From: Chloroflexota bacterium
Lineage (GTDB): Bacteria; Chloroflexota; Anaerolineae; 4572-78; NAK82
Reading direction: 5' to 3'
Length of the DNA: 37,959 bases
NCBI GenBank assembly: GCA_024276515.1
Contig: JAJRXB010000274.1
Span: 1-37,959 of the forward strand
This document shows, piece after piece, positions 1 through 7,804 of this stretch (position 1 is its first letter; each line of letters begins with the position of its first letter). Both the position numbers and the translations under genes were made by a program. The notes beneath the pieces were generated by a model. The model had not been told where the DNA came from. It worked only from the letters and a program-made list of their open reading frames with translations, and searched no databases.

Positions 1-2188
1 CCACGGCGTCGGCGTCGGCCCTTGTCCTCACCGAGATCCGCCCCAGGAACATATCCGGCAGGATGTCGTCGCCACTCACGCACACGAACCAATTGTCAGA
101 AGGGGTCTCCCCCAGTTCCAGCGTATCAATGAGATGGGTGGGCACGTAGTTGACGTTGCCTGTCCCCAGGTTGTCCTTGTAGTCCATGTTCGCATCACCC
201 ATCAAGAGAACGTACTGGGGGGCTGGCGCAGTCCAATTCTCGTAGGCATACGCCAAAAAGTCCCGGATCGCCTGGGGGTTAAAGATGCCATAGTTGAACT
301 CGTCGTAAACGTCGGTGATCTCGACCGTTGCCGTCCGCAACCCCTGGTTCTCCCGATGAGTGGCCAACGTCAGGGCACTGGTGTAGAAATCCTGGTGGGT
401 GATGATGACGTAGTCAGCGCCGTTGTCGGTAGACCTCAGGTCAGATGGCTCGTCGAGGACGATGCTGACCGGGCTCTTGCGCTGCGGCGGCGTCAGGGCC
501 AGATAGCGCGTGTCCGTCCCGCAGGTGTCTTCGAACCGGGCCAGGTAGGTGCTGCCTGCTGTCTCTACCTCGCCGTTGACGATACGGGTGACGCTGAGCG
601 GATGGGTAACGTCGAATATGTCAACGGTATCGGTGGTGAAATTGCTCACCTCGAACTTGTACGTGCCGGCTCCCGGACCACGGAACCCCAGCACGTCGCC
701 CTCCGCCACGTAGGTGTCCCAGTAGCCGATCTCAAACCAGTTATGGTAGACGATGTCCACCGACGCACCGGTATCGCCTGCCGACTCGACCCTGATCGTA
801 TTGACGCCTTCCAGCAATTGGGTCTGGGATATCGTCGCCTGGTGCTGATACTCGATCTGCCCATCCCACCAGGCGTCGGAGACCAGCGTTCCGTTCAGGT
901 AGATCCGGGTATGGTGATTCGGGTAGGTGGGCGGGTTCGTTTTCCCCCGCAGGGTCACTGTCACCTGGCCCGTATCGCTGATGCCGGCGATGTTGTTCAG
1001 GCCGACAGAGTAGTTTCCCGAGGTTGGGGCGCTGAGTTGTTCCCAAAAATAGTGGTCCTGCCCTTCCCCATTGGGCAGGCCTTGCCAGTATGTGTTGTCC
1101 TCCTCTGCGCGCACGACGTTGTAGAATTCGGTCGGCACCGCTGCTGACCCCGGGGTCCCGTCTCGCTCCGCCATACGCAGCCCGTTTTCTCCCCCATAGG
1201 TTAACCAATACACATTCTCAACGGTAAAGACGTCGGTGATGGCTGTGCCGTAGAACACCAGGTAGTCCCCCGGGTCGAAACTGCCGTCGTTCTCGCCCTG
1301 GAGGTAGATAGGAATTTCGATCCCGCGATTGGTCATCTTGATCGTGCGCGGGTCCAGTTCGGCCAGATCCAGACCTGCGCTTTGCAGGTCGGAGGGGGTG
1401 ACTTCGTAGATTCCATCTTCTGCCACGGATATTTTGAGCGCGGGAGACTGGTTGGCCGTGGCGGACACCTTTCGACCGGGCAGGTTACTGTCTGATTGGT
1501 CGCCGTCGTCTACCTGCCTGCCCAGGCTTGCGTAATTGAGAAGTACGTTTTGCAGGAGCCCTTCGTAGGCCCTGCCACCCGGCCGGCGTGTAGCGTCCGC
1601 TTGCGCCACCGTGCCAAAAGTCACCCTGAGCCGAATGCGGCGATAGAACCTCGCTTCCCCGGTGACCGGGTTGTACTGGAGAGGGTAGATGCGCAGTTGC
1701 ACCACCGCCTGATCGCGCACGTAGCCCGAGAAGCCGATCTCCGCCAGCCGGCCTGGATAGAAGGAGTTGGTGGCGTACACGGCCGCATCGAGGGCGAATT
1801 CAGGCTCAGCGTGCCGAACGCCACCGTTCTCTCTGATGACCAGGGCCGGGCTCGGATACAGGTTGTAGCCGGACAACGTCCGGTAGTCCGACTCCAGAAC
1901 CTCGACGCGGGCACTGCCGCCTGGCGCGCCCAACAGCACTCCCTGCACCGGCACCTGAGGGCTGCCCACCTCCGTCGTCCAGGCCAGACCGGGGAGGGTC
2001 ACCCTGTGATAGGTCACCCCTTCGTGCTCCACGGTTTCCGCGTGGAGGTCTGCCGCGGCGAACTCGAGGACGACGCTCTGGTCATCGGAGTGTAGGAGCC
2101 TGAGGCTCTGAGGCTCAGGGGGGGTGGCACCGAAATTGGTCACTCCACAGATGGCACACAGCGCTACCAGCAGCCCTTTTTTTCTCAT
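1..2188 (-). CDS. Secreted C25 (gingipain-type) cysteine peptidase, 3' end beyond the window
   Basis: This open frame has no stop before the left edge, so 729 codons are visible and the C-terminus is missing. It begins at ATG 2188 after a GGAG-type ribosome site. A short basic n-region and hydrophobic stretch (residues 1-20) form a signal peptide. Residues about 25-200 resemble a propeptide (VTYHRVTLPG near residue 60). The stretch from about residue 590 matches the peptidase C25 fold: YVIITHQDF, then YVLLMGDANMDYKDN near 660, VPTHL and PDMFLGRISVRT near 710. In gingipains the catalytic His and Cys lie just after this point, so they fall outside the window and activity cannot be judged. It lies 50 bp downstream of the HPr-kinase-like gene and may be the last gene of the peptide-modification block. 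C25 enzymes are secreted Arg/Lys-type endopeptidases of clan CD. The family call is fairly sure; the role is inferred. Confidence 0.82.
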   Translation of the reverse strand, partial: MRKKGLLVALCAICGVTNFGATPPEPQSLRLLHSDDQSVVLEFAAADLHAETVEHEGVTYHRVTLPGLAWTTEVGSPQVPVQGVLLGAPGGSARVEVLESDYRTLSGYNLYPSPALVIRENGGVRHAEPEFALDAAVYATNSFYPGRLAEIGFSGYVRDQAVVQLRIYPLQYNPVTGEARFYRRIRLRVTFGTVAQADATRRPGGRAYEGLLQNVLLNYASLGRQVDDGDQSDSNLPGRKVSATANQSPALKISVAEDGIYEVTPSDLQSAGLDLAELDPRTIKMTNRGIEIPIYLQGENDGSFDPGDYLVFYGTAITDVFTVENVYWLTYGGENGLRMAERDGTPGSAAVPTEFYNVVRAEEDNTYWQGLPNGEGQDHYFWEQLSAPTSGNYSVGLNNIAGISDTGQVTVTLRGKTNPPTYPNHHTRIYLNGTLVSDAWWDGQIEYQHQATISQTQLLEGVNTIRVESAGDTGASVDIVYHNWFEIGYWDTYVAEGDVLGFRGPGAGTYKFEVSNFTTDTVDIFDVTHPLSVTRIVNGEVETAGSTYLARFEDTCGTDTRYLALTPPQRKSPVSIVLDEPSDLRSTDNGADYVIITHQDFYTSALTLATHRENQGLRTATVEITDVYDEFNYGIFNPQAIRDFLAYAYENWTAPAPQYVLLMGDANMDYKDNLGTGNVNYVPTHLIDTLELGETPSDNWFVCVSGDDILPDMFLGRISVRTRADADAV

Positions 2189-2238
2189 CAAAGACTCCGC
2201 TGAAAAAAACCGGGTTTATCGAATGCCCTCCATTGTGT

Positions 2239-3414
2239 TCATCCGCCGCTCACCAAATCGCAGATCAGTTCTGCCATCTCGTCCAGCCTGCCCACGGAGA
2301 GGCGATAACACCGCATCTGGCTCACCATATCTGCCAGTTCCAGGAACAAGCGTGCGGCGCTACCCTGGTACTCTTGCTGTATGAGAACCGAGTTGCGCCC
2401 GGCCCGAAATCTTCTGACCAGTTCCATCGTCGCTTCTGCGCTGGAGATCGGCTCCAGCCTGGGTGATGCTTCGAAATCGGGCCGGCGCTCGCCACCTTTG
2501 ACCACGTCGAGGATGCGCACTCCCTGCCCCCGGCATATTTCCTCGATCCGAGAAGTGACGGACGTGCCTCTTTCAACGCGCAATCGAAGCGCCGGCAGCG
2601 TGCCCTCCGGCACGCGCTCTACGTCCTTCACCCCCCTGATGCCCCGCATCTCCTCCAACAGGGCGGCGGTGATCCGCTCCGGGAGGAGGTATAGCGTTCG
2701 ATCAGGCTCATCCAGCCCCCTCCCCTCGCTTGAGGGATTCGACAGGACGACGACGTACCCTCCCGGGCACGGCTCACCGAGGCTATCAGGCCGGATGCGT
2801 TCGATGTCGAGGATCAGTTTGTCCCGCCAACTTGTGGCCGGGGCAGAGTGGTGCGCTGTGCCCCTCGGCTCTATTCGGGACGTCGCTGTCGAAGGAGGGG
2901 GTGTGAATCCCCACAGAGCCAGGGTGCCGGGGCGCAGCCGCAGACTGCGGGGAAACGGAGTCAGCCGACGGTGCTGGCGGTCGAAGGCCGCGATCTCGTC
3001 GGAGAGGAACTTGAAGCCCCGTCTCACCAGTTCCAGGATCAGGGTGGTCTTGCCGTGGCCGGAGTAGGCGGGGAAAACGACGCCGTGACCGTTCCAGGAT
3101 ACCACCCCAGCGTGAATCAGAATGTGGCTTCTGACCCGGGCGACGATGGAGTCGAGGATGCGTTCATAAGCCAGATCGACCAGAGAGTCGGAGTCGTCGA
3201 GGGTCAGGACTTGATCGTCAACGACCAGCATCCTCTCTTGGGTCATCACGTAGCAGGTCGTCTGAGTCTCGTCGCAGCCGTCTGCACGGAAGCGCCGATA
3301 CATATCGGCAAACAGGTCCAGGAACTCCCGCGAGTCGGATTGAGCGGCGATCACTACGTCAAAGAAACGGTAGCTGTCGCGGTGGGGAGCGCGGCCCCCA
3401 AACGTCGGCCACAT
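2239..3414 (-). CDS. HPr kinase-related protein (HprK-like), RiPP-associated type
   Basis: A 391-residue protein related to the C-terminal kinase domain of HPr kinase/phosphorylase. The P-loop is at residues 117-125 (YSGHGKTTL), preceded by HAGVV at 101-105 and followed by LSDEIAAFD (137-145), which matches the acidic HprK motif, then PFPRSLRLRPG (153-163). The N-terminal 90 residues show no recognisable domain, and no phosphotransferase-system gene is nearby. HprK relatives beside PqqD and radical SAM genes are known in peptide-modification clusters, and one class (PadeK type) phosphorylates lasso peptide serines. Here it lies 15 bp after the radical SAM gene, so it is probably co-transcribed and may phosphorylate the neighbouring peptide. 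The only in-frame ATG after the upstream stop codon is 3414, and it lacks a clear ribosome site, which suggests translational coupling. The substrate is inferred. Confidence 0.8.
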   Translation of the reverse strand: MWPTFGGRAPHRDSYRFFDVVIAAQSDSREFLDLFADMYRRFRADGCDETQTTCYVMTQERMLVVDDQVLTLDDSDSLVDLAYERILDSIVARVRSHILIHAGVVSWNGHGVVFPAYSGHGKTTLILELVRRGFKFLSDEIAAFDRQHRRLTPFPRSLRLRPGTLALWGFTPPPSTATSRIEPRGTAHHSAPATSWRDKLILDIERIRPDSLGEPCPGGYVVVLSNPSSEGRGLDEPDRTLYLLPERITAALLEEMRGIRGVKDVERVPEGTLPALRLRVERGTSVTSRIEEICRGQGVRILDVVKGGERRPDFEASPRLEPISSAEATMELVRRFRAGRNSVLIQQEYQGSAARLFLELADMVSQMRCYRLSVGRLDEMAELICDLVSGG

Positions 3415-3429
3415 CTTGCAGTCTGCAAT

Positions 3430-4809
3430 CTACTGACAGGCTGGCTCCATCGCCAGGTTCTCCCGGCTCAGTTTACGCCCTGCCAGGTTGAAAAAAGTTT
3501 CCCGGTAGAGGTGCTGGCGGAACTCGCAGAGGTCGTCGGTTGCCAGCATTGTACCCTTCTCCCAGAGAATGCTGGCCGGGCAACACGCCTGGCAAAAGTT
3601 TCTCCAATGGCAATGGCGACACTTTTCGATGAGTGTCTTTCTGGCTGCGCAGAAACTCTCCAGCTCCCCCAGATTGGGGGATGCCACAATCTGTCGCAGG
3701 GGCATGCGCTTGACGTTGCCCAGGCGAAAGTCGGGCGTCATCAACATGGAGCAGGGATACACGTCTCCCTGGGCGTCCACAGCGGCGTAGCGGCCAATGC
3801 CACACCACATTCCCTGCTCCGGGACATCGAGAACAAAGCCCTGGAACCCGCCATCAACGGCGATTTTACGAGGGTGGGCAAGGCGTTTATAGACGCAGGC
3901 GTACAGTTGTGCATAGCCCCCGGGCACGGGGCTTATCTCCGTCCAGACAGTCTTCGCTCGCCCCAGCCTTTGGAGAGGCATAAGGCGGAGCCTCACCCCC
4001 ATCCGTTCTGCCAGGTCAATCATATTGGGCACGTCAGCGACGTTGTGCCTCATCACGGTCATACAGAACGCCAGTTCACCGGCGAAGCCACGCCTGCGCA
4101 ACAATTCTACGGCGTGTATGGTCCTGTCGAAGGTTCCCGGGCCTCTGACTCGGTCGTGGACGGCCGGGCTGGCTCCGTCGAGGCTGATCTGGATGACGAG
4201 GTCCAGTTGGCTCAGGGCAGCAGCGGCCTCCTCGTCAATCAGGGTGGCGTTGGTGGTCAGAGAGGTTCGCACCCGCCGGGAGGCGTACCGCAGGACGTCC
4301 AAAACGTCCCCGCGCAACAGGGGCTCTCCGCCGCTCAGGGCCAGCGAGTCGTCGTTGGCCGGGGAGAGTTCGTCTACGAGGCGATATACCTCCACCGTGG
4401 TGAGGGCATCTGATGGCGCTGGCCTGCCCGTCACTGCGCAATGGATGCAACGCAGGTTGCACCTCTCGGTGACGCTGAGATGCAGGTGAAGCGGGCGAGG
4501 AGAAGAGGAGCCCGTTCCACTGGAAGGGGCGTGATCGAGCAAGAAGCCGGCCCGCTCAAGTTGCCGAAGGCAGGCGATGACATCGGCCTGCACCTGATTG
4601 GGTTCCTGGGCATAACGGGTGGCGATGATAGCGGCAATATTTTGTACTGTGTGCTCGCCATCGCACAGCCTTGCGATCTGGAGCCCCACGAGGTTGACCA
4701 CTATCCAAAGGGGCTTTTCGGGATGCAAGAGGAGATGAAGGCCCTCTTTCTCCTCGTGCATCAGTGGGGTCGGAACGTGAGGGGTGTATGAGGGCGTGAA
4801 TTCAGCCAC
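3430..4809 (-). CDS. PqqD-radical SAM-SPASM peptide maturase
   Basis: A 459-residue fusion. Residues about 15-95 form a PqqD-like peptide-recognition domain (IARLCDGEHTVQNIAAII). The radical SAM core follows, with the CxxxCxxC cluster motif at C117, C121 and C124 and the SAM-binding SGGEPLL at 159-165. The C-terminal SPASM region carries Cys 336, 353, 387, 397, 400, 406, 409/410 and 428, which can hold auxiliary Fe-S clusters. Such enzymes bind a leader peptide through the PqqD domain and make radical changes such as thioether links, C-C links or epimers in the core. The start is GTG 4809, with AGAGGAG just upstream. The gene begins 26 bp after the stop of a 53-residue peptide gene, the likely substrate, and is followed by the HprK-like gene. 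The enzyme class is well supported; the exact chemistry is unknown. Confidence 0.93.
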   Translation of the reverse strand: MAEFTPSYTPHVPTPLMHEEKEGLHLLLHPEKPLWIVVNLVGLQIARLCDGEHTVQNIAAIIATRYAQEPNQVQADVIACLRQLERAGFLLDHAPSSGTGSSSPRPLHLHLSVTERCNLRCIHCAVTGRPAPSDALTTVEVYRLVDELSPANDDSLALSGGEPLLRGDVLDVLRYASRRVRTSLTTNATLIDEEAAAALSQLDLVIQISLDGASPAVHDRVRGPGTFDRTIHAVELLRRRGFAGELAFCMTVMRHNVADVPNMIDLAERMGVRLRLMPLQRLGRAKTVWTEISPVPGGYAQLYACVYKRLAHPRKIAVDGGFQGFVLDVPEQGMWCGIGRYAAVDAQGDVYPCSMLMTPDFRLGNVKRMPLRQIVASPNLGELESFCAARKTLIEKCRHCHWRNFCQACCPASILWEKGTMLATDDLCEFRQHLYRETFFNLAGRKLSRENLAMEPACQ

Positions 4810-4835
4810 AGGCTCCTCTGGAGAATATTCAAAAG

Positions 4836-4997
4836 CTAGCAGCCCACGACTGACCCACTATGGTTGTAGCAGGCTCGGGCTGGTCCCAGTTCCTCCAGAA
4901 TCTCGTCCTTGTCGAGGGTGATGACCTTCGGCGGCTCGTATTTTGGAAGTTCCTCTTCCTTTTCTTTCAAGATTCGCTTTGGCTTCACGTTTTCCAC
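4836..4997 (-). CDS. Candidate RiPP precursor peptide, 53 residues
   Basis: A small GTG-started gene directly upstream of the PqqD-radical SAM gene, with a clear AGGGAG ribosome site six bases before the start. The product is a highly charged leader (K/E-rich, residues 5-21), then KYEPPKVITL (19-28), DEILEELGPA (31-40) and a short tail RACYNHSGSVVGC (41-53). The tail loses the charge and contains exactly two Cys, at 43 and 53, the latter being the last residue. A charged leader ending in an LGPA-like site before a small Cys/Ser/Gly core is what is expected for a modified-peptide precursor. From memory, leaders with a Tyr-x-x-Pro-x-Val start and an EILEELGPA-like end recur beside PqqD/radical SAM genes, but I cannot search. 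It sits 23 bp after the lamin-tail protein gene and 26 bp before the maturase. The modification and cut site are inferred. Confidence 0.78.
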   Translation of the reverse strand: MENVKPKRILKEKEEELPKYEPPKVITLDKDEILEELGPARACYNHSGSVVGC

Positions 4998-5003
4998 AGC
5001 TTG

Positions 5004-5009
5004 CTCCCT
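5004..5009 (-). promoter_or_regulatory. Ribosome binding site of the candidate precursor gene
   Basis: AGGGAG on the minus strand, with a six-base spacer before GTG 4997. It is the main evidence that the small peptide gene is translated and that GTG is its start. Confidence 0.7.
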
Positions 5010-5020
5010 TGTTCTCAGAT

Positions 5021-5980
5021 CTAATGCGGCGCAAAGGGCCTGTGTGGCGGGCGGCGAAATGGGCGTGTCACTGTGACTGCCACCGGGCCGTGGGGAGTGC
5101 TCACGCCGTAATAGTCCACGTCTTCCAACCGGTAGTAGAAGGTGCCGTAGCCCGGCGTGTCCAGGAAGCTGTAGCGGGCGCCGGACACCGGGTCGCCCTC
5201 GGCGGCGATGAGCGCGTCGTTGATCCGGGTGTAGGGTCCGTCTTCGGCCGTGGCGCGGTACAGGTTGAAGCCGGCGTTGTCGAGCTCTGTGCCCGTCTCC
5301 CAGGCCAGGGTGACACGGCCAGCACTTGCCTCGGCGGTGAAGGAGGTCAGCGTAATGGCAGTGGGTGGCCCGGTCACGGAGTTGGGGGCCTTGGGGGTGC
5401 CGTTGATAGGGTTGCCGTCGGCGTCCAGCCCGTTGCGCGTCACGCCATCGTTGGTGGCCCAGTTGCTATCGGCATCAGAGGCAGAGGGGGTAATGCGCTC
5501 CATGCTGCGGTAGTCTGGGCTGCCGGTACCGGCCGGCCAGCCGCCGCCGTCGCCGTTGGCGGTGTCAATCAGAGTCCCGGCGTCATCGCGCAGCTCCAAT
5601 TTCTCCCCGGAGTTGCCGAGGGCTCCGGTGTATATCTGGTCGGCGGCGACGTCGCTCACTGCGTTGTCGTCAGTGCGCTCCAACAGGAAATAGCCGTGGG
5701 CGGGAATCGTTTTGCCATTTTTAAGGGTGATGCCTGGTGTCCCATCGGCTGCGGTCAGCGTCCAGCCGCTCAAGTCAATAGCATTGCCGGTGTTGTTGTA
5801 CAGCTCGATCCATTCGTCGGCGGGGCTGGCCGCCGTACCGCCCCAGGCCACCTCGTTGATGACCACGTCCAGGGGTCCAGATCCGGCCTGCTGTGACGGC
5901 GCTGCGTTCACCCATCCCCTGGCGGAGACCAACCCTGCCACGATAACCAACCCCACAAGAACGGGTATGCCTTTTTTCAT
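5021..5980 (-). CDS. Secreted lamin-tail-domain (LTD) protein with C-terminal fibronectin-like domain
   Basis: A 319-residue exported protein. A Lys-rich start and hydrophobic stretch (1-26) form a signal peptide ending near VNAAPS. Residues about 37-150 match a lamin-tail domain (VVINEVAWGG, DEWIELYNNT, IDLSGWTL, GYFLLERTDD), an Ig-like fold often found in extracellular bacterial proteins. Residues about 212-310 (ITLTSFTAEASAGRVTLAWE and GFNLYRA, then YYRLEDVDYYG) match the fibronectin-like module common near the ends of surface proteins. The tail is basic and Pro-rich (RPFRRPPHRPF). ATG 5980 follows a GGGGGAG ribosome site. It lies just upstream of the precursor peptide gene, so it may share its transcript. 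There are no catalytic residues; a structural or adhesive role outside the cell is likely. Confidence 0.85.
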   Translation of the reverse strand: MKKGIPVLVGLVIVAGLVSARGWVNAAPSQQAGSGPLDVVINEVAWGGTAASPADEWIELYNNTGNAIDLSGWTLTAADGTPGITLKNGKTIPAHGYFLLERTDDNAVSDVAADQIYTGALGNSGEKLELRDDAGTLIDTANGDGGGWPAGTGSPDYRSMERITPSASDADSNWATNDGVTRNGLDADGNPINGTPKAPNSVTGPPTAITLTSFTAEASAGRVTLAWETGTELDNAGFNLYRATAEDGPYTRINDALIAAEGDPVSGARYSFLDTPGYGTFYYRLEDVDYYGVSTPHGPVAVTVTRPFRRPPHRPFAPH

Positions 5981-6016
5981 ATCTCCCCCTTTTATTCTGG
6001 GACCTGATCTCTCCTC

Positions 6017-7132
6017 TCACGGCTCGACAGAGAGCCGCTGCTGATAGCCGTACACGGTCAGCGTATACGACCCCAACGCTCGCCGGGCGCCCACACCCCA
6101 CCAATACTCCCCTGGCTGAATGTGCGTGCCGCCGTCCAGCGTACCGTCGAAGGCGACCGACGTGTCCTGGATGAGAGTGGACTGCCAGACGACCTCCGAT
6201 TCTTCTCCGCGGGCCAGGTCTACCCAATACGCCACCGCCTGAGGATAGGCCGCCCATTCAAACACAACAGGGGTTTGGGACGAAAGTGCTGCTGTAGAAA
6301 AAGTGGCATCGGGCTCGGGATTGATCTGTCCGAACCCTGACAACGAGAGTTCAAAGTCGGGCAGTTCGACGACGGCCCCATCTTCTACAGTCACGGGACC
6401 CATCCAGCCCCAACTGACTACCTGATCGATCCCGTATTGGGTGTTCCACTCCTGGGCGAACAGCACGTTGTACCCCCCGCTTGAAGCCTCCAGGTCGGCG
6501 AAGGCGTAAACGCCGTCCGCCCCGACGGTCGTTTCTGCTATCACGTTATAGGTCTGATCCTCCAGCTTGAGCGTCACCCCCTCGCTCGCAGGGGTTCCGT
6601 CCAGGAGCACCCGGCCGGTGATGCGACCGGGCGGAAGAGGGGAGGGCGTCGGCGTGGGTGTATCGGTGGGGGATAGAGATGGCGTGCTCGTGGGTGTGTC
6701 GGTGGGCGTCGGTGGGCTCGTATGGGTATCAGCGGGAGTGGGCGTGTCGGTGAGAGAAGGCGTAGTCGTGTCGGTGGGGATAGGCGCATCCGCGGGTGCG
6801 CCGCCGGGAACCGACGCGGTAGCAGGCGATGGAGAAAGCATATTTGCCGGCGGGAGAGGGGTCTGAGGGGGCGCCGGCGTGGAGGTCGGAGACGAGGTCA
6901 AAGATGGAGTCGGCGTCGCCGGGGCGAGAGAGGCCATCGTCGGGGCAAGGGTGACGTAGGCGACAGGCGAAACGAGCGTCCACGCGGGCGAGCCTATGGG
7001 CAGGTGTTCCGGTCGGTCGGTTGCGCGGTCCAATGCCATCACGCCGATGACCAGTCCGGCCACGATGGCCAACCCGACCATCATTAAAAGAGAGGCACTC
7101 CTGGCCAGCAAGACACTCTTACGAAAGCTCAC
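6017..7132 (-). CDS. Membrane-anchored Thr/Pro-rich surface protein
   Basis: A 371-residue protein starting at GTG 7132 (GAAGG lies upstream). Residues about 14-34 are a single membrane segment or uncleaved signal anchor. Residues about 68-165 are a low-complexity Thr/Pro/Ser linker with many TPTP and TDTPT units, likely spanning the cell wall. Residues about 168-240 (RITGRVLLDG, GADGVYAFADL) look like a carboxypeptidase-regulatory or SpaA-like beta-sandwich. The last 120 residues (VVFEWAAYPQAVAYWVDLA, PGEYWWGVGAR) resemble an Ig-like fold used for carbohydrate or protein contact. It lies 36 bp upstream of the lamin-tail gene. I do not recognise a named family for the whole protein; a surface scaffold or ligand-binding role is inferred. 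Confidence 0.75.
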   Translation of the reverse strand: MSFRKSVLLARSASLLMMVGLAIVAGLVIGVMALDRATDRPEHLPIGSPAWTLVSPVAYVTLAPTMASLAPATPTPSLTSSPTSTPAPPQTPLPPANMLSPSPATASVPGGAPADAPIPTDTTTPSLTDTPTPADTHTSPPTPTDTPTSTPSLSPTDTPTPTPSPLPPGRITGRVLLDGTPASEGVTLKLEDQTYNVIAETTVGADGVYAFADLEASSGGYNVLFAQEWNTQYGIDQVVSWGWMGPVTVEDGAVVELPDFELSLSGFGQINPEPDATFSTAALSSQTPVVFEWAAYPQAVAYWVDLARGEESEVVWQSTLIQDTSVAFDGTLDGGTHIQPGEYWWGVGARRALGSYTLTVYGYQQRLSVEP

Positions 7133-7150
7133 AGGGAACTGCCTTCAGAT

Positions 7151-7192
7151 GACAAACGACAAATTGCAAAATGGCAAGGGGCAAATTGCAGC
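7151..7192. repeat. Imperfect 7-bp tandem repeat between genes
   Basis: The spacer between the anchored Thr/Pro protein and the PqqD gene is built of about six degenerate heptads, starting GACAAAC and GACAAAT and continuing with CAAA-containing units. The first two are near-identical; later ones drift. It resembles the heptads at 7805, 12712 and 14639. Confidence 0.5.
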
Positions 7193-7200
7193 GCCGGCCA

Positions 7201-7476
7201 TCAGGCCATCTTCTTCAACAGCCCTTTGCCGGCAAAGACCGCCAGCGCCCGCCGGACATCTCCGGCCACGTCGTGTTCATCGGCCCCGGAGAAGCTGGCC
7301 CTGACCGCTCGCTCTATGTCTTCTGCGGTGTGCTCCCCATTGCAAAGTTCCCAGATGAGCTGTGCGGTGGGGTTGAGAATATGAATTGCCTCGTCGTCGG
7401 CGCTATAGAGCAGTGTTTCACCTCCAATATCCTTGACAGTGATGTCCGGCTTGCAGACGGGTTTCGTTATGTTCAT
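7201..7476 (-). CDS. Stand-alone PqqD family peptide chaperone
   Basis: A 91-residue protein with the PqqD fold: ETLLYSADDEAIHILNPTAQ, then IWELCNGEHTAEDI and a helical C-terminus ending GLLKKMA. PqqD proteins bind the leader of a precursor peptide and present it to a modifying enzyme. The start is ATG 7476, five bases after AGGAG; an upstream in-frame GTG at 7482 is less well placed. It is similar in length and motif to the PqqD domain fused to the radical SAM enzyme at 3430-4809, so the locus has two such domains. It follows the acyl-CoA ligase remnant and precedes the anchored Thr/Pro protein. Its partner could be the HprK-like protein or a lost enzyme. The family call is firm; the partner is inferred. 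Confidence 0.85.
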   Translation of the reverse strand: MNITKPVCKPDITVKDIGGETLLYSADDEAIHILNPTAQLIWELCNGEHTAEDIERAVRASFSGADEHDVAGDVRRALAVFAGKGLLKKMA

Positions 7477-7482
7477 TATCAC

Positions 7483-7790
7483 TCCTTTTATGCTCCTTGA
7501 GCCACCCCTTCAGGATGGCCGCCGGGTAGGCGAAGGACCGCTCCAACACCGGCCGGCCGCCGACCTTGAAGACCATCAGCAGTTGGCACAGGCCGTAGTC
7601 GAAGGAGAAGGGGAGCACGTTGATGACGGCGAACACACCGCCCGCTTTGAGGGTGGCGAAGATGCCCACCACCGCTTCGACGGAGTTGTTGAGGTAAACC
7701 GCCACCCGGTCGCCGCGCCGAACGCCACCCTCGATCAGGGCGGTTGGCCAGGCGGTCGGCGCTGTGGTGTAGAATGTCCTGGACGAGCAT
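7483..7790 (-). pseudogene. Remnant of an AMP-forming acyl-CoA ligase
   Basis: Starting at ATG 7790, one frame reads MLVQDILHHSADRLANRP, the usual start of an AMP-dependent ligase. A frameshift near 7737 moves the match to the next frame, which reads GDRVAVYLNNSVEAVVGIF and LKAGGVFAVINV. It then jumps to LPFSFDYGLCQLL, KVGGRPVLERSFAYP and AILKGWLKEH. In an intact enzyme these blocks are far apart, so at least two internal deletions and one frameshift are present, and the rest of the protein is missing. About 100 codons remain of an expected 500 or so. It lies next to an acyl carrier protein gene, a pairing I know from exosortase- and polysaccharide-linked clusters (acyl-CoA ligase, exosortase A-associated type). 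It cannot be functional. Confidence 0.8.
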
Positions 7791-7804
7791 TGGAACCTCC
7801 CTTC

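Noticed and set aside
134-1147. Plus-strand open frame of 337 codons
   Set aside because: Opposite the C25 peptidase, which shows conserved motifs in its own frame; the plus-strand product is Val/Gly/Arg-rich shadow.
1-2188. Type IX secretion system component (PorU-like)
   Set aside because: C25 peptidases also occur outside Bacteroidota, and no type IX genes or C-terminal sorting domain can be seen here.
2848-4413. Long plus-strand open frame (521 codons)
   Set aside because: It lies fully opposite the radical SAM and HprK-like genes, whose motifs are unmistakable; its translation has no domain pattern and is a high-GC shadow.
2239-4997. Lasso peptide cluster
   Set aside because: No asparagine-synthetase-like cyclase or transglutaminase-like B2 gene is present; the core has no ring-forming Asp/Glu and starts differently.
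4943-5896. Plus-strand open frame of 317 codons
   Set aside because: Opposite the lamin-tail protein, which has a signal peptide and conserved motifs on the minus strand.
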